A stretch of 64,000 bases of DNA, from contig NZ_JABMCZ010000005.1 in NCBI RefSeq assembly GCF_013186535.1, forward strand, positions 434,001 to 498,000, given 5' to 3'. The notes below the pieces were generated by a model that saw only the letters and a list, made by a program, of their open reading frames with translations, had not been told where the DNA came from and searched no databases. Positions 23,869 to 32,145 of the stretch are shown here, one piece after another (position 1 is the stretch's first letter; every line of letters begins with the position of its first letter). The translations under genes were made by a program, and so were the position numbers. The stretch comes from Nocardia terpenica. Its GTDB lineage: Bacteria; Actinomycetota; Actinomycetes; Mycobacteriales; Mycobacteriaceae.

Positions 23869-24999
23869 ATGGCACAGAACGAGAATCTCGCGGCGCTGTC
23901 CGCGGCGGGTGTGTCGGTGTGGCTCGACGATCTGTCTCGCGACCGGATCCGGTCCGGCAATCTCGCCGAGCTCATCGCGACCCGCAGCGTCGTCGGCGTC
24001 ACCACCAATCCGACGATCTTCCAGGGCGCCCTCAGTAAGGGCCACGCCTACGACGACCAGGTCAAGGAGCTGGCCGCGCGCGGCGCCGACGTCGACGCGG
24101 CGGTCCGCACCATCACCACCGACGACGTGCGCGCCGCCTGCGACGTGTTCACCGAGGTGTTCGAGCGCTCCGGCGGCGTCGACGGCCGGGTCTCCATCGA
24201 GGTCGACCCGCGCTACGCGTTCGACACCGACAAGACGGTCGCGCAGGCCGTCGAGCTGTGGAAGATCGTCGACCGGCCCAACCTGTTCATCAAGATCCCG
24301 GCCACCGAGGAGGGCCTGCCCGCGATCACCAAGGTGCTCGCCGAGGGCATCAGCGTGAACGTCACGCTGATCTTCTCCGTGGCGCGCTACCGCAGCGTCA
24401 TGGGCGCCTACCTGGACGGGCTGCGCAACGCCCGCATCGCCGGGCACGACATCGCCCGGATCCATTCCGTCGCTTCGTTCTTCGTGTCCCGGGTGGACTC
24501 CGAGATCGACAAGCGGCTGGAGGCGATCGGCACCCCGGAGGCGCTGGAGCTGCGCGGCAAGGCGGGCATCGCCAACGCGCGCCTGGCCTACGCCGCCTAC
24601 CAGGATGTGTTCGACGGCGGCGCGCGCACCTCGACGTTCTCGGTGCTGGCGTCGAATGGCGGCAACCGGCAGCGCCCGCTGTGGGCGTCGACCGGCGTAA
24701 AGAACCCGGACTACTCCGACACCATGTACATCACCGAGCTGGTGGCGCCGAATACGGTCAACACCCTGCCGGAGAAGACCATGCAGGCGTTCGCCGACCA
24801 CGGCGAGCTGCGCGGCGACACCGTCTCCGGCACGGCCGCGCAGGCCCAGGAGGTGTTCGACCGGCTCACCGCCGTCGGCATCGATCTCGACGACGTGTTC
24901 GCGGTGCTCGAGCGCGAGGGCGTGGACAAGTTCGAGAAGTCCTGGGACGAGCTGCTCACCGCGACCGCGGCCGAGCTGAAGACCACCGGGAGCAACTGA
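23869..24999 (+). CDS. tal: Transaldolase
   Basis: A 376-residue enzyme of the long actinobacterial/cyanobacterial transaldolase type. It has GVTTNPTIFQGAL (43-55), the Schiff-base lysine in FIKIPATEEG (Lys142) and SVASFFVSRVDSEID. It transfers the dihydroxyacetone unit between sugar phosphates. The ATG at 23869 is 7 bases after tkt, and zwf starts 5 bases after the stop, so it is within the pentose phosphate operon. Confidence 0.95.
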   Translation: MAQNENLAALSAAGVSVWLDDLSRDRIRSGNLAELIATRSVVGVTTNPTIFQGALSKGHAYDDQVKELAARGADVDAAVRTITTDDVRAACDVFTEVFERSGGVDGRVSIEVDPRYAFDTDKTVAQAVELWKIVDRPNLFIKIPATEEGLPAITKVLAEGISVNVTLIFSVARYRSVMGAYLDGLRNARIAGHDIARIHSVASFFVSRVDSEIDKRLEAIGTPEALELRGKAGIANARLAYAAYQDVFDGGARTSTFSVLASNGGNRQRPLWASTGVKNPDYSDTMYITELVAPNTVNTLPEKTMQAFADHGELRGDTVSGTAAQAQEVFDRLTAVGIDLDDVFAVLEREGVDKFEKSWDELLTATAAELKTTGSN

Positions 25000-25004
25000 C
25001 CGCG

Positions 25005-26567
25005 ATGGCCGGCGAGGAAACGACGGCCGCACCGGGGAATCCGCTACGCGAGGAACGCGACAAGCGGCTGCCCCGGATCGCGGGTCCGTGCAGCATGGTG
25101 ATCTTCGGTGTGACCGGAGATCTGTCCCGCAAGAAACTGATGCCGGCCATCTACGACCTGGCCAACCGCGGGCTGTTACCGCCCGGGTTCGCGCTGGTCG
25201 GGTTCGCGCGTCGCGATTTCGCCGACGAGGACTTCGCGCAACTGGTGCTGGAGGCGGTCAAGGACCACGCGCGGACGCCGTTCCGCCAGGAGGTCTGGGA
25301 CCAGCTCTCCGAGGGAATCCGGTTCGTGCAGGGCACCTTCGACGACGACGCCGCTTTCTCCCAGCTGGCGGCCACCCTGAAGCAGCTCGACCACGACCGC
25401 GGCACCGGCGGCAATCACGCCTTCTACCTGTCCATTCCGCCGAACGCGTTTCCGGTTGTGCTGCAACAGCTTTCGCGGACCGGGCTGGCGGCGCCGCCGG
25501 AACCCGAGCCGGGCCGGCCCCAGCCGTGGCGGCGGGTGGTCATCGAGAAGCCGTTCGGGCACGACCTGGCCAGCGCGCAGGCGCTCAACGCCCTGGTGAA
25601 TCGGGTCTTCCCCGAGGAGACGGTGTTCCGCATCGACCACTACCTCGGCAAGGAGACGGTGCAGAACCTGCTGGCGCTGCGCTTCGCCAACGAGCTGTTC
25701 GAGCCGACCTGGAACTCCAACTACGTCGACCACGTGCAGATCACGATGGCCGAGGACATCGGATTGGGCGGGCGCGCAGGCTATTACGACGGCATCGGCG
25801 CCGCCCGCGACGTCATCCAGAACCATCTGCTGCAGCTGCTGGCGCTGACGGCGATGGAGGATCCGGTCAGCTTCCAGCCGCGGCAGCTGCAGATCGAGAA
25901 GATCAAGGTGCTCTCGGCCACGAAGCTGGTGGAGCCGCTGGACGAGACCACCGCGCGCGGCCAGTACACCGGCGGCTGGCAGGGCAGCGACCGGGTGGTG
26001 GGCCTGCTGGACGAGGAGGGCTTCGACCCGAACTCGCGCACCGAGACCTACGCCGCGGTCACGCTCAACGTCGACACCCGGCGCTGGGCGGGGGTGCCGT
26101 TCTATCTGCGCACCGGAAAACGCCTGGGCCGCAGGGTGACCGAGATCGCGGTGATGTTCAAGCGGGCGCCGCACCTGCCGTTCGACCAGACCATGACCGA
26201 GGAGCTCGGGCAGAACGCGCTGGTCATCCGGGTGCAGCCGGACGAGGGCATCACGCTGCGGTTCGGGTCCAAGGTGCCCGGGTCGGGCATGGAGGTGCGC
26301 GACGTCAATATGGATTTCAGCTACGGCGAGTCGTTCACCGAGTCCTCGCCGGAGGCGTACGAGCGGCTCATCCTGGACGTGCTGCTCGGGGTGCCGTCGC
26401 TGTTCCCGGTCAACGAGGAGGTCGAATTGTCCTGGCGCATCCTCGATCCCGTGCTCGAGCACTGGGCCGCGGACGGGAAGCCCGAGCCGTACGAGGCGGG
26501 CACGTGGGGGCCGAACTCGGCCGACGAGATGCTGGCCCGCACCGGCCGGGAATGGCGGCGGCCGTGA
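25005..26567 (+). CDS. zwf: Glucose-6-phosphate dehydrogenase
   Basis: A 520-residue NADP-dependent enzyme starting the oxidative pentose phosphate branch. The coenzyme motif is FGVTGDLSRKKLMPA (about 34-48), and the catalytic histidine is in FRIDHYLGKETVQN. The C-terminal substrate-binding domain is intact. The ATG at 25005 follows tal by 5 bases. The stop overlaps the GTG start of opcA, its assembly partner, so the two are translationally coupled. The M. tuberculosis counterpart is zwf2 (Rv1447c). Confidence 0.95.
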   Translation: MAGEETTAAPGNPLREERDKRLPRIAGPCSMVIFGVTGDLSRKKLMPAIYDLANRGLLPPGFALVGFARRDFADEDFAQLVLEAVKDHARTPFRQEVWDQLSEGIRFVQGTFDDDAAFSQLAATLKQLDHDRGTGGNHAFYLSIPPNAFPVVLQQLSRTGLAAPPEPEPGRPQPWRRVVIEKPFGHDLASAQALNALVNRVFPEETVFRIDHYLGKETVQNLLALRFANELFEPTWNSNYVDHVQITMAEDIGLGGRAGYYDGIGAARDVIQNHLLQLLALTAMEDPVSFQPRQLQIEKIKVLSATKLVEPLDETTARGQYTGGWQGSDRVVGLLDEEGFDPNSRTETYAAVTLNVDTRRWAGVPFYLRTGKRLGRRVTEIAVMFKRAPHLPFDQTMTEELGQNALVIRVQPDEGITLRFGSKVPGSGMEVRDVNMDFSYGESFTESSPEAYERLILDVLLGVPSLFPVNEEVELSWRILDPVLEHWAADGKPEPYEAGTWGPNSADEMLARTGREWRRP

Positions 26568-27472
26568 TAGTGGACATGCCCGACACCAGCACTCCCGACG
26601 TCGCCAAGCGCCTGGTGCAGCTGCGGGAGAGCAACGGCGTCATCACCACGGGCCGGGTGCTCACGCTGGTGGTGTGCACGCTGGACAGCTCCGAGGCCGA
26701 GGACGCCATCGACGCCGCCAACGACGCCAGCCGCGAACACCCCTGCCGGGTCATCGTTCTCGCGCGCGGCGACCGGTTCGCCGACACCAAGCTGGACGCG
26801 CAGATCCGGGTCGGCGGGGATGCGGGCGCGGCCGAGGTGATAGTGCTCCGGCTGCAGGGTGAGCTGGTCAATCACGAGAGCAGTGTGGTCGTCCCGTTCC
26901 TGCTGCCCGACACCCCGGTGGTGGCGTGGTGGCCGCGCGGGGCGCCGGAGGATCCGTCGCGGGATTCGGTGGGGCGCTTGGCGAAACGGCGCATCACCGA
27001 CGCCACCTTCGCGACCGATCCGCAGGAGACGATCAAGAAGCGGCTGGGCTCCTACGCGCCCGGCAATACCGATCTGGCGTGGAGCCGCATCACCTACTGG
27101 CGGGCGCTGCTGGCCGCGGCGATGGACGAGCCGCCGTTCGAGCCGGTGCAGTCGGTGACGGTGTCCGGGCTGCACGAGGAACCGGCGCTCGACATCCTGG
27201 CCGGGTGGCTGGCCGCGCGGTTGGACTGCCCGGTGCGGCGGTGCGTCGGCCCGCTGAAGGTGGAGCTGCACCGGCCGACGGTGTCGATCGCGATCTCCCG
27301 GCCGCAGACCGGCCGCACCGCGACGCTGAGCCGCACCGGCGAGCCGGAGCAGCGCTTCGCGCTGGCGCGGCGGGAGACCAAGGACTGTCTGGCCGAGGAG
27401 CTGCGCCGATTGGACGCCGACGAGGTGTACGCCGAGGCGCTGGCCGGGATCGAAAGGGTGATCTATGAGTGA
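26564..27472 (+). CDS. opcA: OpcA, glucose-6-phosphate dehydrogenase assembly protein
   Basis: A 302-residue protein with no catalytic motif. It supports assembly or allosteric activation of Zwf. The start is set at GTG 26564, overlapping the zwf TGA (GTGA), because it gives MIVDMPDTSTP, close to the MIVDLPDTT start I recall for actinobacterial OpcA; the ATG at 26576 would cut four residues. The conserved block PDTPVVAWWPRGAPEDP is near residues 114-130. The stop is 8 bases inside pgl. Confidence 0.9.
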   Translation: MIVDMPDTSTPDVAKRLVQLRESNGVITTGRVLTLVVCTLDSSEAEDAIDAANDASREHPCRVIVLARGDRFADTKLDAQIRVGGDAGAAEVIVLRLQGELVNHESSVVVPFLLPDTPVVAWWPRGAPEDPSRDSVGRLAKRRITDATFATDPQETIKKRLGSYAPGNTDLAWSRITYWRALLAAAMDEPPFEPVQSVTVSGLHEEPALDILAGWLAARLDCPVRRCVGPLKVELHRPTVSIAISRPQTGRTATLSRTGEPEQRFALARRETKDCLAEELRRLDADEVYAEALAGIERVIYE

Positions 27473-28199
27473 GCCTGTGGTCGAAGTTCATTCGGGCACA
27501 GACGATCTGGTGGCCGCCGCGGCGGCGCTGTTCGTCGCGGCGGTGACCCGGGCGCAGGCCGAGCGCGGCTCGGCGTCGGTCGTGCTCACCGGCGGCGGGA
27601 CCGGTATCGGGCTGCTGGAGGTGGTCCGCAGGTTCGACGACGGGATCGACTGGTCGCGAGTCGACGTGTTCTGGGGCGACGAGCGTTTCGTGCCCGCGGG
27701 CGATGCCGAACGCAACGAGTTGCAGGCCCGCCGGGCGCTGCTCGACCATGTGCCGGTGGATCCGTCCCGCGTGCACCCGGTCGCGGCGTCCGACGGCGAG
27801 TATCCGGATCCGATCGAGGCGGCCGCCGAGTACTCGGCCGCGGTGCACGCGCACCTGGCCGAGCACGGCGCGTTCGATCTGCACCTGCTCGGCATGGGCG
27901 GTGAGGGACATGTCAATTCGCTGTTCCCGCACACCGACGCCGTCCGCGAGGAGCACGAACTGGTGGTGGCGGTGACGGATTCGCCCAAACCGCCGCCGGT
28001 GCGGGTCACCCTGACCCTGCCCGCCGTGCGCCGCGCCCGGCACGTGGCGCTGGTCGTCGGCGGCGAGGCCAAGGCCGACGCGGTGGCCGCGGCGCTGGCC
28101 GGGGCCTCGGCCGCGGAGATTCCGGCGGCCGGTGCGCGCGGCACCGAGACCACCACCTGGCTGCTGGACGAGCCCGCCGCCGCGAAGCTGCCGCGCTGA
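27465..28199 (+). CDS. pgl: 6-phosphogluconolactonase (DevB type)
   Basis: A 244-residue enzyme of the glucosamine-6-phosphate isomerase/6-phosphogluconolactonase family. Motifs: LTGGGTGIGLL (about 38-48), VDVFWGDERFVP (about 65-76) and HLLGMGGEGHVNSLFP with its catalytic histidine. It hydrolyses 6-phosphogluconolactone, the step after Zwf. The ATG lies inside the end of opcA (8-base overlap). It is the last gene of the operon; gnd is not in this window. Confidence 0.93.
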   Translation: MSEPVVEVHSGTDDLVAAAAALFVAAVTRAQAERGSASVVLTGGGTGIGLLEVVRRFDDGIDWSRVDVFWGDERFVPAGDAERNELQARRALLDHVPVDPSRVHPVAASDGEYPDPIEAAAEYSAAVHAHLAEHGAFDLHLLGMGGEGHVNSLFPHTDAVREEHELVVAVTDSPKPPPVRVTLTLPAVRRARHVALVVGGEAKADAVAAALAGASAAEIPAAGARGTETTTWLLDEPAAAKLPR

Positions 28200-28228
28200 G
28201 GCCCGGCCCCCTGCCTCGGGGGGATCTA

Positions 28229-28234
28229 TAGACT
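28229..28234 (+). promoter_or_regulatory. -10 box for a leaderless transcript
   Basis: TAGACT lies 6 bases before the GTG at 28241, placing transcription initiation at the start codon of the tautomerase-like gene. Confidence 0.55.
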
Positions 28235-28240
28235 GGCTTG

Positions 28241-28591
28241 GTGCCGCTCGTCGAAGTCACCCACAGTCCGACCGTGCCGGAATCCATGCTGCGACGGCTG
28301 AGTGAGCAGCTACCGCATCTGGTGTCGGTGGCGGTGGAGTGCCCGGAGGAGCCGTACGACGGGGACCTGCAGCCGGGCGACGTGGAGGTCCGGTTCCGGG
28401 CGCTGGGACCGTTCGATCGCAGCGGGCTGGACGTGGTGATCGAGGTGCGGTCGAAATGGTTCGCCAGCCGGGCCGACAATCGGCAGGAGCGGGTGGATCG
28501 TTTGCATCACGATATCGAGAAGGCAACCGGGCTCGGCGAATTCGGCGTATATCTTTCACTGCCGGTCGCCGCGTGGGCGCAGACGGAGTGA
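28241..28591 (+). CDS. Small tautomerase-like protein with Pro after the start
   Basis: A 116-residue protein. With the GTG at 28241 the sequence begins Met-Pro-Leu-Val-Glu-Val, so the mature protein would begin with proline, the catalytic base of the 4-oxalocrotonate tautomerase/CHMI superfamily. A beta-alpha-beta layout follows (VEVTHSPTVPESMLRRLSEQL, then a strand VDVEVRFRAL-like segment GDVEVRFRAL, and a second unit LDVVIEVRSKWF). The start at TTG 28238 would shift Pro to third place and is less likely. Function is inferred from fold pattern only. It follows pgl with its own promoter. Confidence 0.6.
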   Translation: MPLVEVTHSPTVPESMLRRLSEQLPHLVSVAVECPEEPYDGDLQPGDVEVRFRALGPFDRSGLDVVIEVRSKWFASRADNRQERVDRLHHDIEKATGLGEFGVYLSLPVAAWAQTE

Positions 28592-28659
28592 ACAGCGCGC
28601 CCGGCGAGCGGCATCATGATGGTGGACAACAGGTTTCGGCCGAACACGACGGTGGGGCT

Positions 28660-29205
28660 ATGAGCGATTCACAGGCGGTCGACGATTTCGCGGCGGTGGA
28701 CGCGGCGGTCGCGACGCTACGGTCGGTGCGGCACTTCCTCCCGAACCCGGTGCCCCGGGTGATCATCGAGCAGGCCGTGGATGTCGCCCGCTGGACGGGG
28801 TCGGCCCGCAATCGGCAGCCGTGGCGGTTCGTGGCGGTCACCGATCCGCGGCTGCGGGCCGGGCTGTCCCGGCTCGGCGACTACGCCCAGCTGCTGGGCC
28901 GGGCGCCGCTGGTGCTGGTGCTGCTGTCGCAGGACAACGGCTACACCGACACCGAATTCGACCTCGGCCGGATCGCGCAGTCGATCTGCCTGGTGGTGCA
29001 CGACCGCGGCCTGGGCACCTGCCTGACCACCCTGCATCCGGACGAGAACGTGCGCGAGGCCGCCGAACTGCTCGGCGTGCCCGACGGCTGGCTGCCGCGC
29101 CACGCCATCGCCCTGGGCTACACCGACGCGGACAACCACCGGTCCCCCACCGCGGTGCCGCGCGGGCGGCTGCCGGTGTCGGAACTGCTCACCTGGGTGC
29201 CCTAG
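28660..29205 (+). CDS. Nitroreductase-family FMN oxidoreductase
   Basis: A 181-residue protein of the nitroreductase fold. The FMN-binding start is RSVRHFLPNPVPRVIIEQAVDVARWTGSARN-like, split here as RSVRHFLP, VDVARWTGSARNRQPWRFV and, later, GRIAQSICLVVHDRGLGTC. Such enzymes reduce nitro groups, quinones or flavins using NAD(P)H. The ATG at 28660 is taken; the upstream frame is a shadow of the preceding gene. Its last 4 bases overlap the stop of the convergent hydrolase gene. The physiological substrate is unknown. Confidence 0.82.
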   Translation: MSDSQAVDDFAAVDAAVATLRSVRHFLPNPVPRVIIEQAVDVARWTGSARNRQPWRFVAVTDPRLRAGLSRLGDYAQLLGRAPLVLVLLSQDNGYTDTEFDLGRIAQSICLVVHDRGLGTCLTTLHPDENVREAAELLGVPDGWLPRHAIALGYTDADNHRSPTAVPRGRLPVSELLTWVP

Positions 29206-30161
29206 TCCAGGTCCCGCAGATGGCGGAGCAGGAAGTCGTTCACCGCGTCCGTTCGCTCCAGCTGCACCAGATGCCCTGCGCCGGGGACCTTTTCGACGGC
29301 GCGCAGATCGGTGACGTGGGCGCGCAGGGTCGCCAGCGGGTCGCGACCGCTGAAACCCTCCATGTCCGGGTCGTTTTCGCCGTAGAGGAAGTAGGTGGGC
29401 ACGGCCACGGTGGTCGGCAGGTCGGCGGTCAGCTCCCAGTTGCGGTCCAGCGCGCGGTACCAGGCCAGGCCGCCGGTGAAGCCGGTGCGCTCGAATTCCC
29501 GTGCCAGGGTGTCGAATTCGGGCTCGCTCAGCCACGCCCAGGGCAGCGTGGGGGCCTGCGGCAGCACCTCGAGGTAGCCGAGTCCGGGCGGGTTGTTCCA
29601 GGTGTCGAGGTAGTGGTAGTCGCCGCTGAGCGAATGGAACACCCGGGCCAGGAATTCCCGTGGGCGCGCGGCCAATTCGGCATCGGCCACGCCCTGCTCC
29701 TGAAAATACGACAGGTGCAGGAAGTGCCGCTGCGCCGCCTTCACCCAGTAGGCCGACGGCGGCTTCGGCGGGCGCGGCGCGTACGGATTGTTCAGCACGA
29801 TCGCCGCGGCCACCCGCTCCGGGGCCCGTAATGCCAGTTCCCACACCAGCTGTGCGCCGAAGTCGAGGCCGACGAATGCCGCCCGCTCGGCCTCGAGGTC
29901 GTCGAGCAGGCCGAGCAGATCGCCGATCACCGCTCGATTGGTGTGCGCCTCGACTCCCACGGGGGCCTCGGTGCGGCCGTAGCCGCGCAGGTCGGGGGCG
30001 ATGGCCCGGTAGCCCGCCGCGGCCAGCGCCGACAGCTGCCGGTGCCAGACGTACCAGCCGTGCGGGAAGCCGTGACAGCAGACCACCGGGTATCCGGTGC
30101 CCTGTTCGGCGATGTGCAGGCGAATGCCGTTGGTCGCCACGAACCGGTGTGTCGGCGCCAC
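29202..30161 (-). CDS. Epoxide hydrolase-like alpha/beta hydrolase
   Basis: A 319-residue alpha/beta hydrolase. The oxyanion motif is CCHGFPHGWYVW. The nucleophile position is an aspartate (FVGLDFGAQLVW), as in epoxide hydrolases and dehalogenases rather than serine esterases. A cap-domain tyrosine is in AWYRALDRNWEL, the acid in YGENDPDMEG and the histidine in PGAGHLVQLE. It would open an epoxide to a diol. The GTG at 30161 has GGGAG five bases upstream; TTG 30173 would be four codons longer. A KstR-like site lies just upstream, shared with the divergent SDR gene. Confidence 0.83.
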   Translation of the reverse strand: MAPTHRFVATNGIRLHIAEQGTGYPVVCCHGFPHGWYVWHRQLSALAAAGYRAIAPDLRGYGRTEAPVGVEAHTNRAVIGDLLGLLDDLEAERAAFVGLDFGAQLVWELALRAPERVAAAIVLNNPYAPRPPKPPSAYWVKAAQRHFLHLSYFQEQGVADAELAARPREFLARVFHSLSGDYHYLDTWNNPPGLGYLEVLPQAPTLPWAWLSEPEFDTLAREFERTGFTGGLAWYRALDRNWELTADLPTTVAVPTYFLYGENDPDMEGFSGRDPLATLRAHVTDLRAVEKVPGAGHLVQLERTDAVNDFLLRHLRDLD

Positions 30162-30177
30162 CTCTGCTCCCAACTAC

Positions 30178-30191
30178 TAGAACACGTTCTT
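30178..30191. promoter_or_regulatory. KstR-like operator between hydrolase and SDR genes
   Basis: TAGAACACGTTCTT contains the perfect arms AGAAC and GTTCT around AC. It fits the known KstR (cholesterol regulon) consensus TNNAACNNGTTNNA except for the last base. It lies 16 bases before the hydrolase GTG and 24 before the SDR GTG, close to the -10-like TAATGT (30201-30206). Confidence 0.6.
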
Positions 30192-30215
30192 GGTTCACGG
30201 TAATGTCCCGGAGTC

Positions 30216-31067
30216 GTGAACGGAATACTGTCCGGCCGGGTCGCGGTCGTCACCGGGGCGGGCCGGGGTATCGGCAAGGGCATCGCGCTGGAGCTCGGCG
30301 CGGCCGGGGCGACGGTCTACGTGACCGGGCGCTCCGCGACGCCCGGGCGGCTGCCGGGTACGGTCGCCGAGACCGCGGCGCAGATCGGCGAGCTCGGCGG
30401 TCGGGGCGTCGCGTACGTCTGCGATCATCGCGACGATGCCGCGGTCAAGGGCCTGTTCGGCAAGGTGCGCGCCGAGCACGGGCGGCTCGACGTGCTGGTC
30501 AACAATGTCTACAACTCCCCCGCCTCGGCCCGGTGGCTGGGCAAGCCGTTCTGGGAGGTGCCACCGGCCGCGTGGGACGAGGGTTTCGATGTCGGCGTCC
30601 GATCGCATTACGTGGCAAGCCATTTCGCCGCGCCGCTGCTGATCGCCGCGGACGGCCTGATCGTGAACGTCTCCTCCCCCGGCGCGACGCACTACACGCA
30701 CAATGCCGTCTACGGGGTCGCCAAGGCCGCCCTCGACCGGCTCACCGCCGACCTCGCCCACGACCTCGGCGACACCGCGGTGACCGCCGTCTCCCTCTGG
30801 CCCGGCATCGTGAACACCGAACTGCTGCAACTGATCCCGCCCGGACCCGACGGCCGCCGCCTGATCACCCTGCCCGGCGAGGGCACCTTCGACCTGAGCG
30901 AGGCCGAGACCCCTCGATTCCCCGGCCGCGCCGTCGTCGCCCTCGCCACCGACCCGAACCGCCACACCCGCACCGGAAAACCTTGGCGCGTAGCCGATCT
31001 GGCCGACGCCTACGGCTTCACCGATATCGACGGCCGCGTGCCCCGCGCCAATCCGGTGAGCCCCTGA
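30216..31067 (+). CDS. Short-chain dehydrogenase/reductase, DHRS1-like
   Basis: A 283-residue classical SDR. The cofactor motif is VTGAGRGIGKGIAL (12-25), the NN motif is DVLVNNVYNS, the catalytic serine is in VNVSSPGATHY and the Tyr-Lys pair in YGVAKAAL. The segment AYVCDHRDDAAVKGLF resembles DHRS1-type enzymes. The last 55 residues extend past the usual SDR end. The GTG at 30216 is preceded by CGGAG. With the divergent hydrolase it shares a KstR-like operator, so both may act in steroid or related lipid catabolism (inference). Confidence 0.85.
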   Translation: MNGILSGRVAVVTGAGRGIGKGIALELGAAGATVYVTGRSATPGRLPGTVAETAAQIGELGGRGVAYVCDHRDDAAVKGLFGKVRAEHGRLDVLVNNVYNSPASARWLGKPFWEVPPAAWDEGFDVGVRSHYVASHFAAPLLIAADGLIVNVSSPGATHYTHNAVYGVAKAALDRLTADLAHDLGDTAVTAVSLWPGIVNTELLQLIPPGPDGRRLITLPGEGTFDLSEAETPRFPGRAVVALATDPNRHTRTGKPWRVADLADAYGFTDIDGRVPRANPVSP

Positions 31068-31081
31068 CCGATTCACCATGC

Positions 31082-31117
31082 CCTCGCCCTCTCGGTCAGC
31101 GGGGGCGCAGGGCGAGG
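31082..31117. terminator. Possible hairpin terminator between SDR and membrane protein genes
   Basis: A 9-base stem, CCTCGCCCT (31082-31090) with AGGGCGAGG (31109-31117), and an 18-base loop. It overlaps the last codons of the convergent gene, so it may partly reflect coding sequence. Confidence 0.35.
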
Positions 31118-31470
31118 TAGCCGCAGGCGGCGGCGAGTAGCAGTTCCGCGGCGGCGGAGCCGAGTGCCTGCGCGAATTCGGCCCCGGCGGACGCCGTGGT
31201 CACGTCGAACCAGCAGTCGAGCACCGCGACGGCCGCCGTTGCCGCGGCCGCGATCCGGGCGCGCTCGTCGCCGCGCCGCGCCAGCAGCGCCGTCGCCAGG
31301 CAGCCGAGCGTGAGCAGCACATCCAGTCCGACCCAGGCGGTGGCCCAGTTCCGCACCCGTTTCTGGTCCGGCAGCGTGTAGCTCAGCAGCACCATCCAGG
31401 GAATCAATACCGCAGCCGAGGCACCCAGTGCCCATGAAATCCACTGCGTCCCGGTTCCTTTCGTTCGCAT
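31096..31470 (-). CDS. Small membrane protein of unknown function
   Basis: A 124-residue protein with four hydrophobic segments at about 11-30, 42-63, 71-88 and 98-118, and a basic N-terminus. I do not recognise the family. The ATG at 31470 is 6 bases after TAGTGT (31482-31477), so the transcript is probably leaderless. It is divergent from an ArsR-type regulator across 74 bases containing a three-part operator. This arrangement suggests the regulator controls it. Confidence 0.7.
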   Translation of the reverse strand: MRTKGTGTQWISWALGASAAVLIPWMVLLSYTLPDQKRVRNWATAWVGLDVLLTLGCLATALLARRGDERARIAAAATAAVAVLDCWFDVTTASAGAEFAQALGSAAAELLLAAACGYLALRPR

Positions 31471-31476
31471 GCCGCC

Positions 31477-31537
31477 ACACTACGTTTGCAGACAAAATTC
31501 TGCAAAGTAAATTTTGCAGAAGATGTTCTGCTATCCT
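31477..31537. promoter_or_regulatory. Back-to-back leaderless promoters with a three-half-site operator
   Basis: Three copies of one half-site alternate in orientation: TTTGCAGA (31485-31492), TCTGCAAA (31499-31506) and TTTGCAGAA (31513-31521). Each is separated by 6 bases, a 14-base period, and neighbours form perfect inverted repeats. The -10 boxes are TAGTGT for the left gene (31482-31477) and TATCCT for the right gene (31532-31537). The operator fills the space between them, so a bound regulator should affect both promoters. Confidence 0.8.
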
Positions 31538-31544
31538 CGGGCAC

Positions 31545-32141
31545 ATGGCGAAACGCGTCGCGGACGACAGGACCAGCGCCGAGCGCACCGCGCTGTACCG
31601 GACCCTGGCCCACCCCTTGCGCGGCCGGATCCTGCGGCATCTCGGCACACACGGCGAGGCCAACTCCACGACGCTGGCCGAGGTGCTGAACGAGAGCACC
31701 GGGACCACCAGCTACCACCTCCGCAAGCTCGCCGAGTCACGGCTGGTGGAGGAGATCCCGGAGAAGTCGCAGGGCCGCGAACGCTGGTGGCGCGCACTGC
31801 CGTTCAACCACACCACCCCCGATCCGGCGACCATGGAACCCGCCGAGTACGCCGCCGCCGAACATCTGGCGACGCTCAAGATCGGCGCGGATGTCCAGCG
31901 CTATGTGCGCGCCACTCGGGAGTGGTCCGGCCCGGAGGGATGGGCGCAGGTGCAGCGGCACGGCTGCTATATGACCCACGAACAACTGCTGGCGTTCATG
32001 GAGGAGTACATGGATCTGGTCGCCAAGCACAGCCACCAGCGCCCCGACGCGCCGCCGGACGCGCGCCCGATGGCGGTGCCGCCATCGGACGCGCGCCCGA
32101 TGGCGGTGCGCCTGTTCGCGGTGCCCGAGGACACGGAGTAA
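31545..32141 (+). CDS. ArsR-type winged-helix transcriptional regulator
   Basis: A 198-residue protein. An HTH_20/ArsR-like winged helix covers about residues 11-85 (LYRTLAHPLRGRILRHLG, then TTSYHLRKLAESRLVEE). The remaining part is an unrecognised helical domain. The ATG at 31545 is 7 bases after TATCCT, so it is probably leaderless. The C-terminus holds a direct repeat, DARPMAV twice, encoded by a 22-base sequence repeated at 32057 and 32087 (30-base period), a sign of recent duplication. It probably regulates itself and the divergent membrane protein. Confidence 0.82.
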   Translation: MAKRVADDRTSAERTALYRTLAHPLRGRILRHLGTHGEANSTTLAEVLNESTGTTSYHLRKLAESRLVEEIPEKSQGRERWWRALPFNHTTPDPATMEPAEYAAAEHLATLKIGADVQRYVRATREWSGPEGWAQVQRHGCYMTHEQLLAFMEEYMDLVAKHSHQRPDAPPDARPMAVPPSDARPMAVRLFAVPEDTE

Positions 32142-32145
32142 CGGC

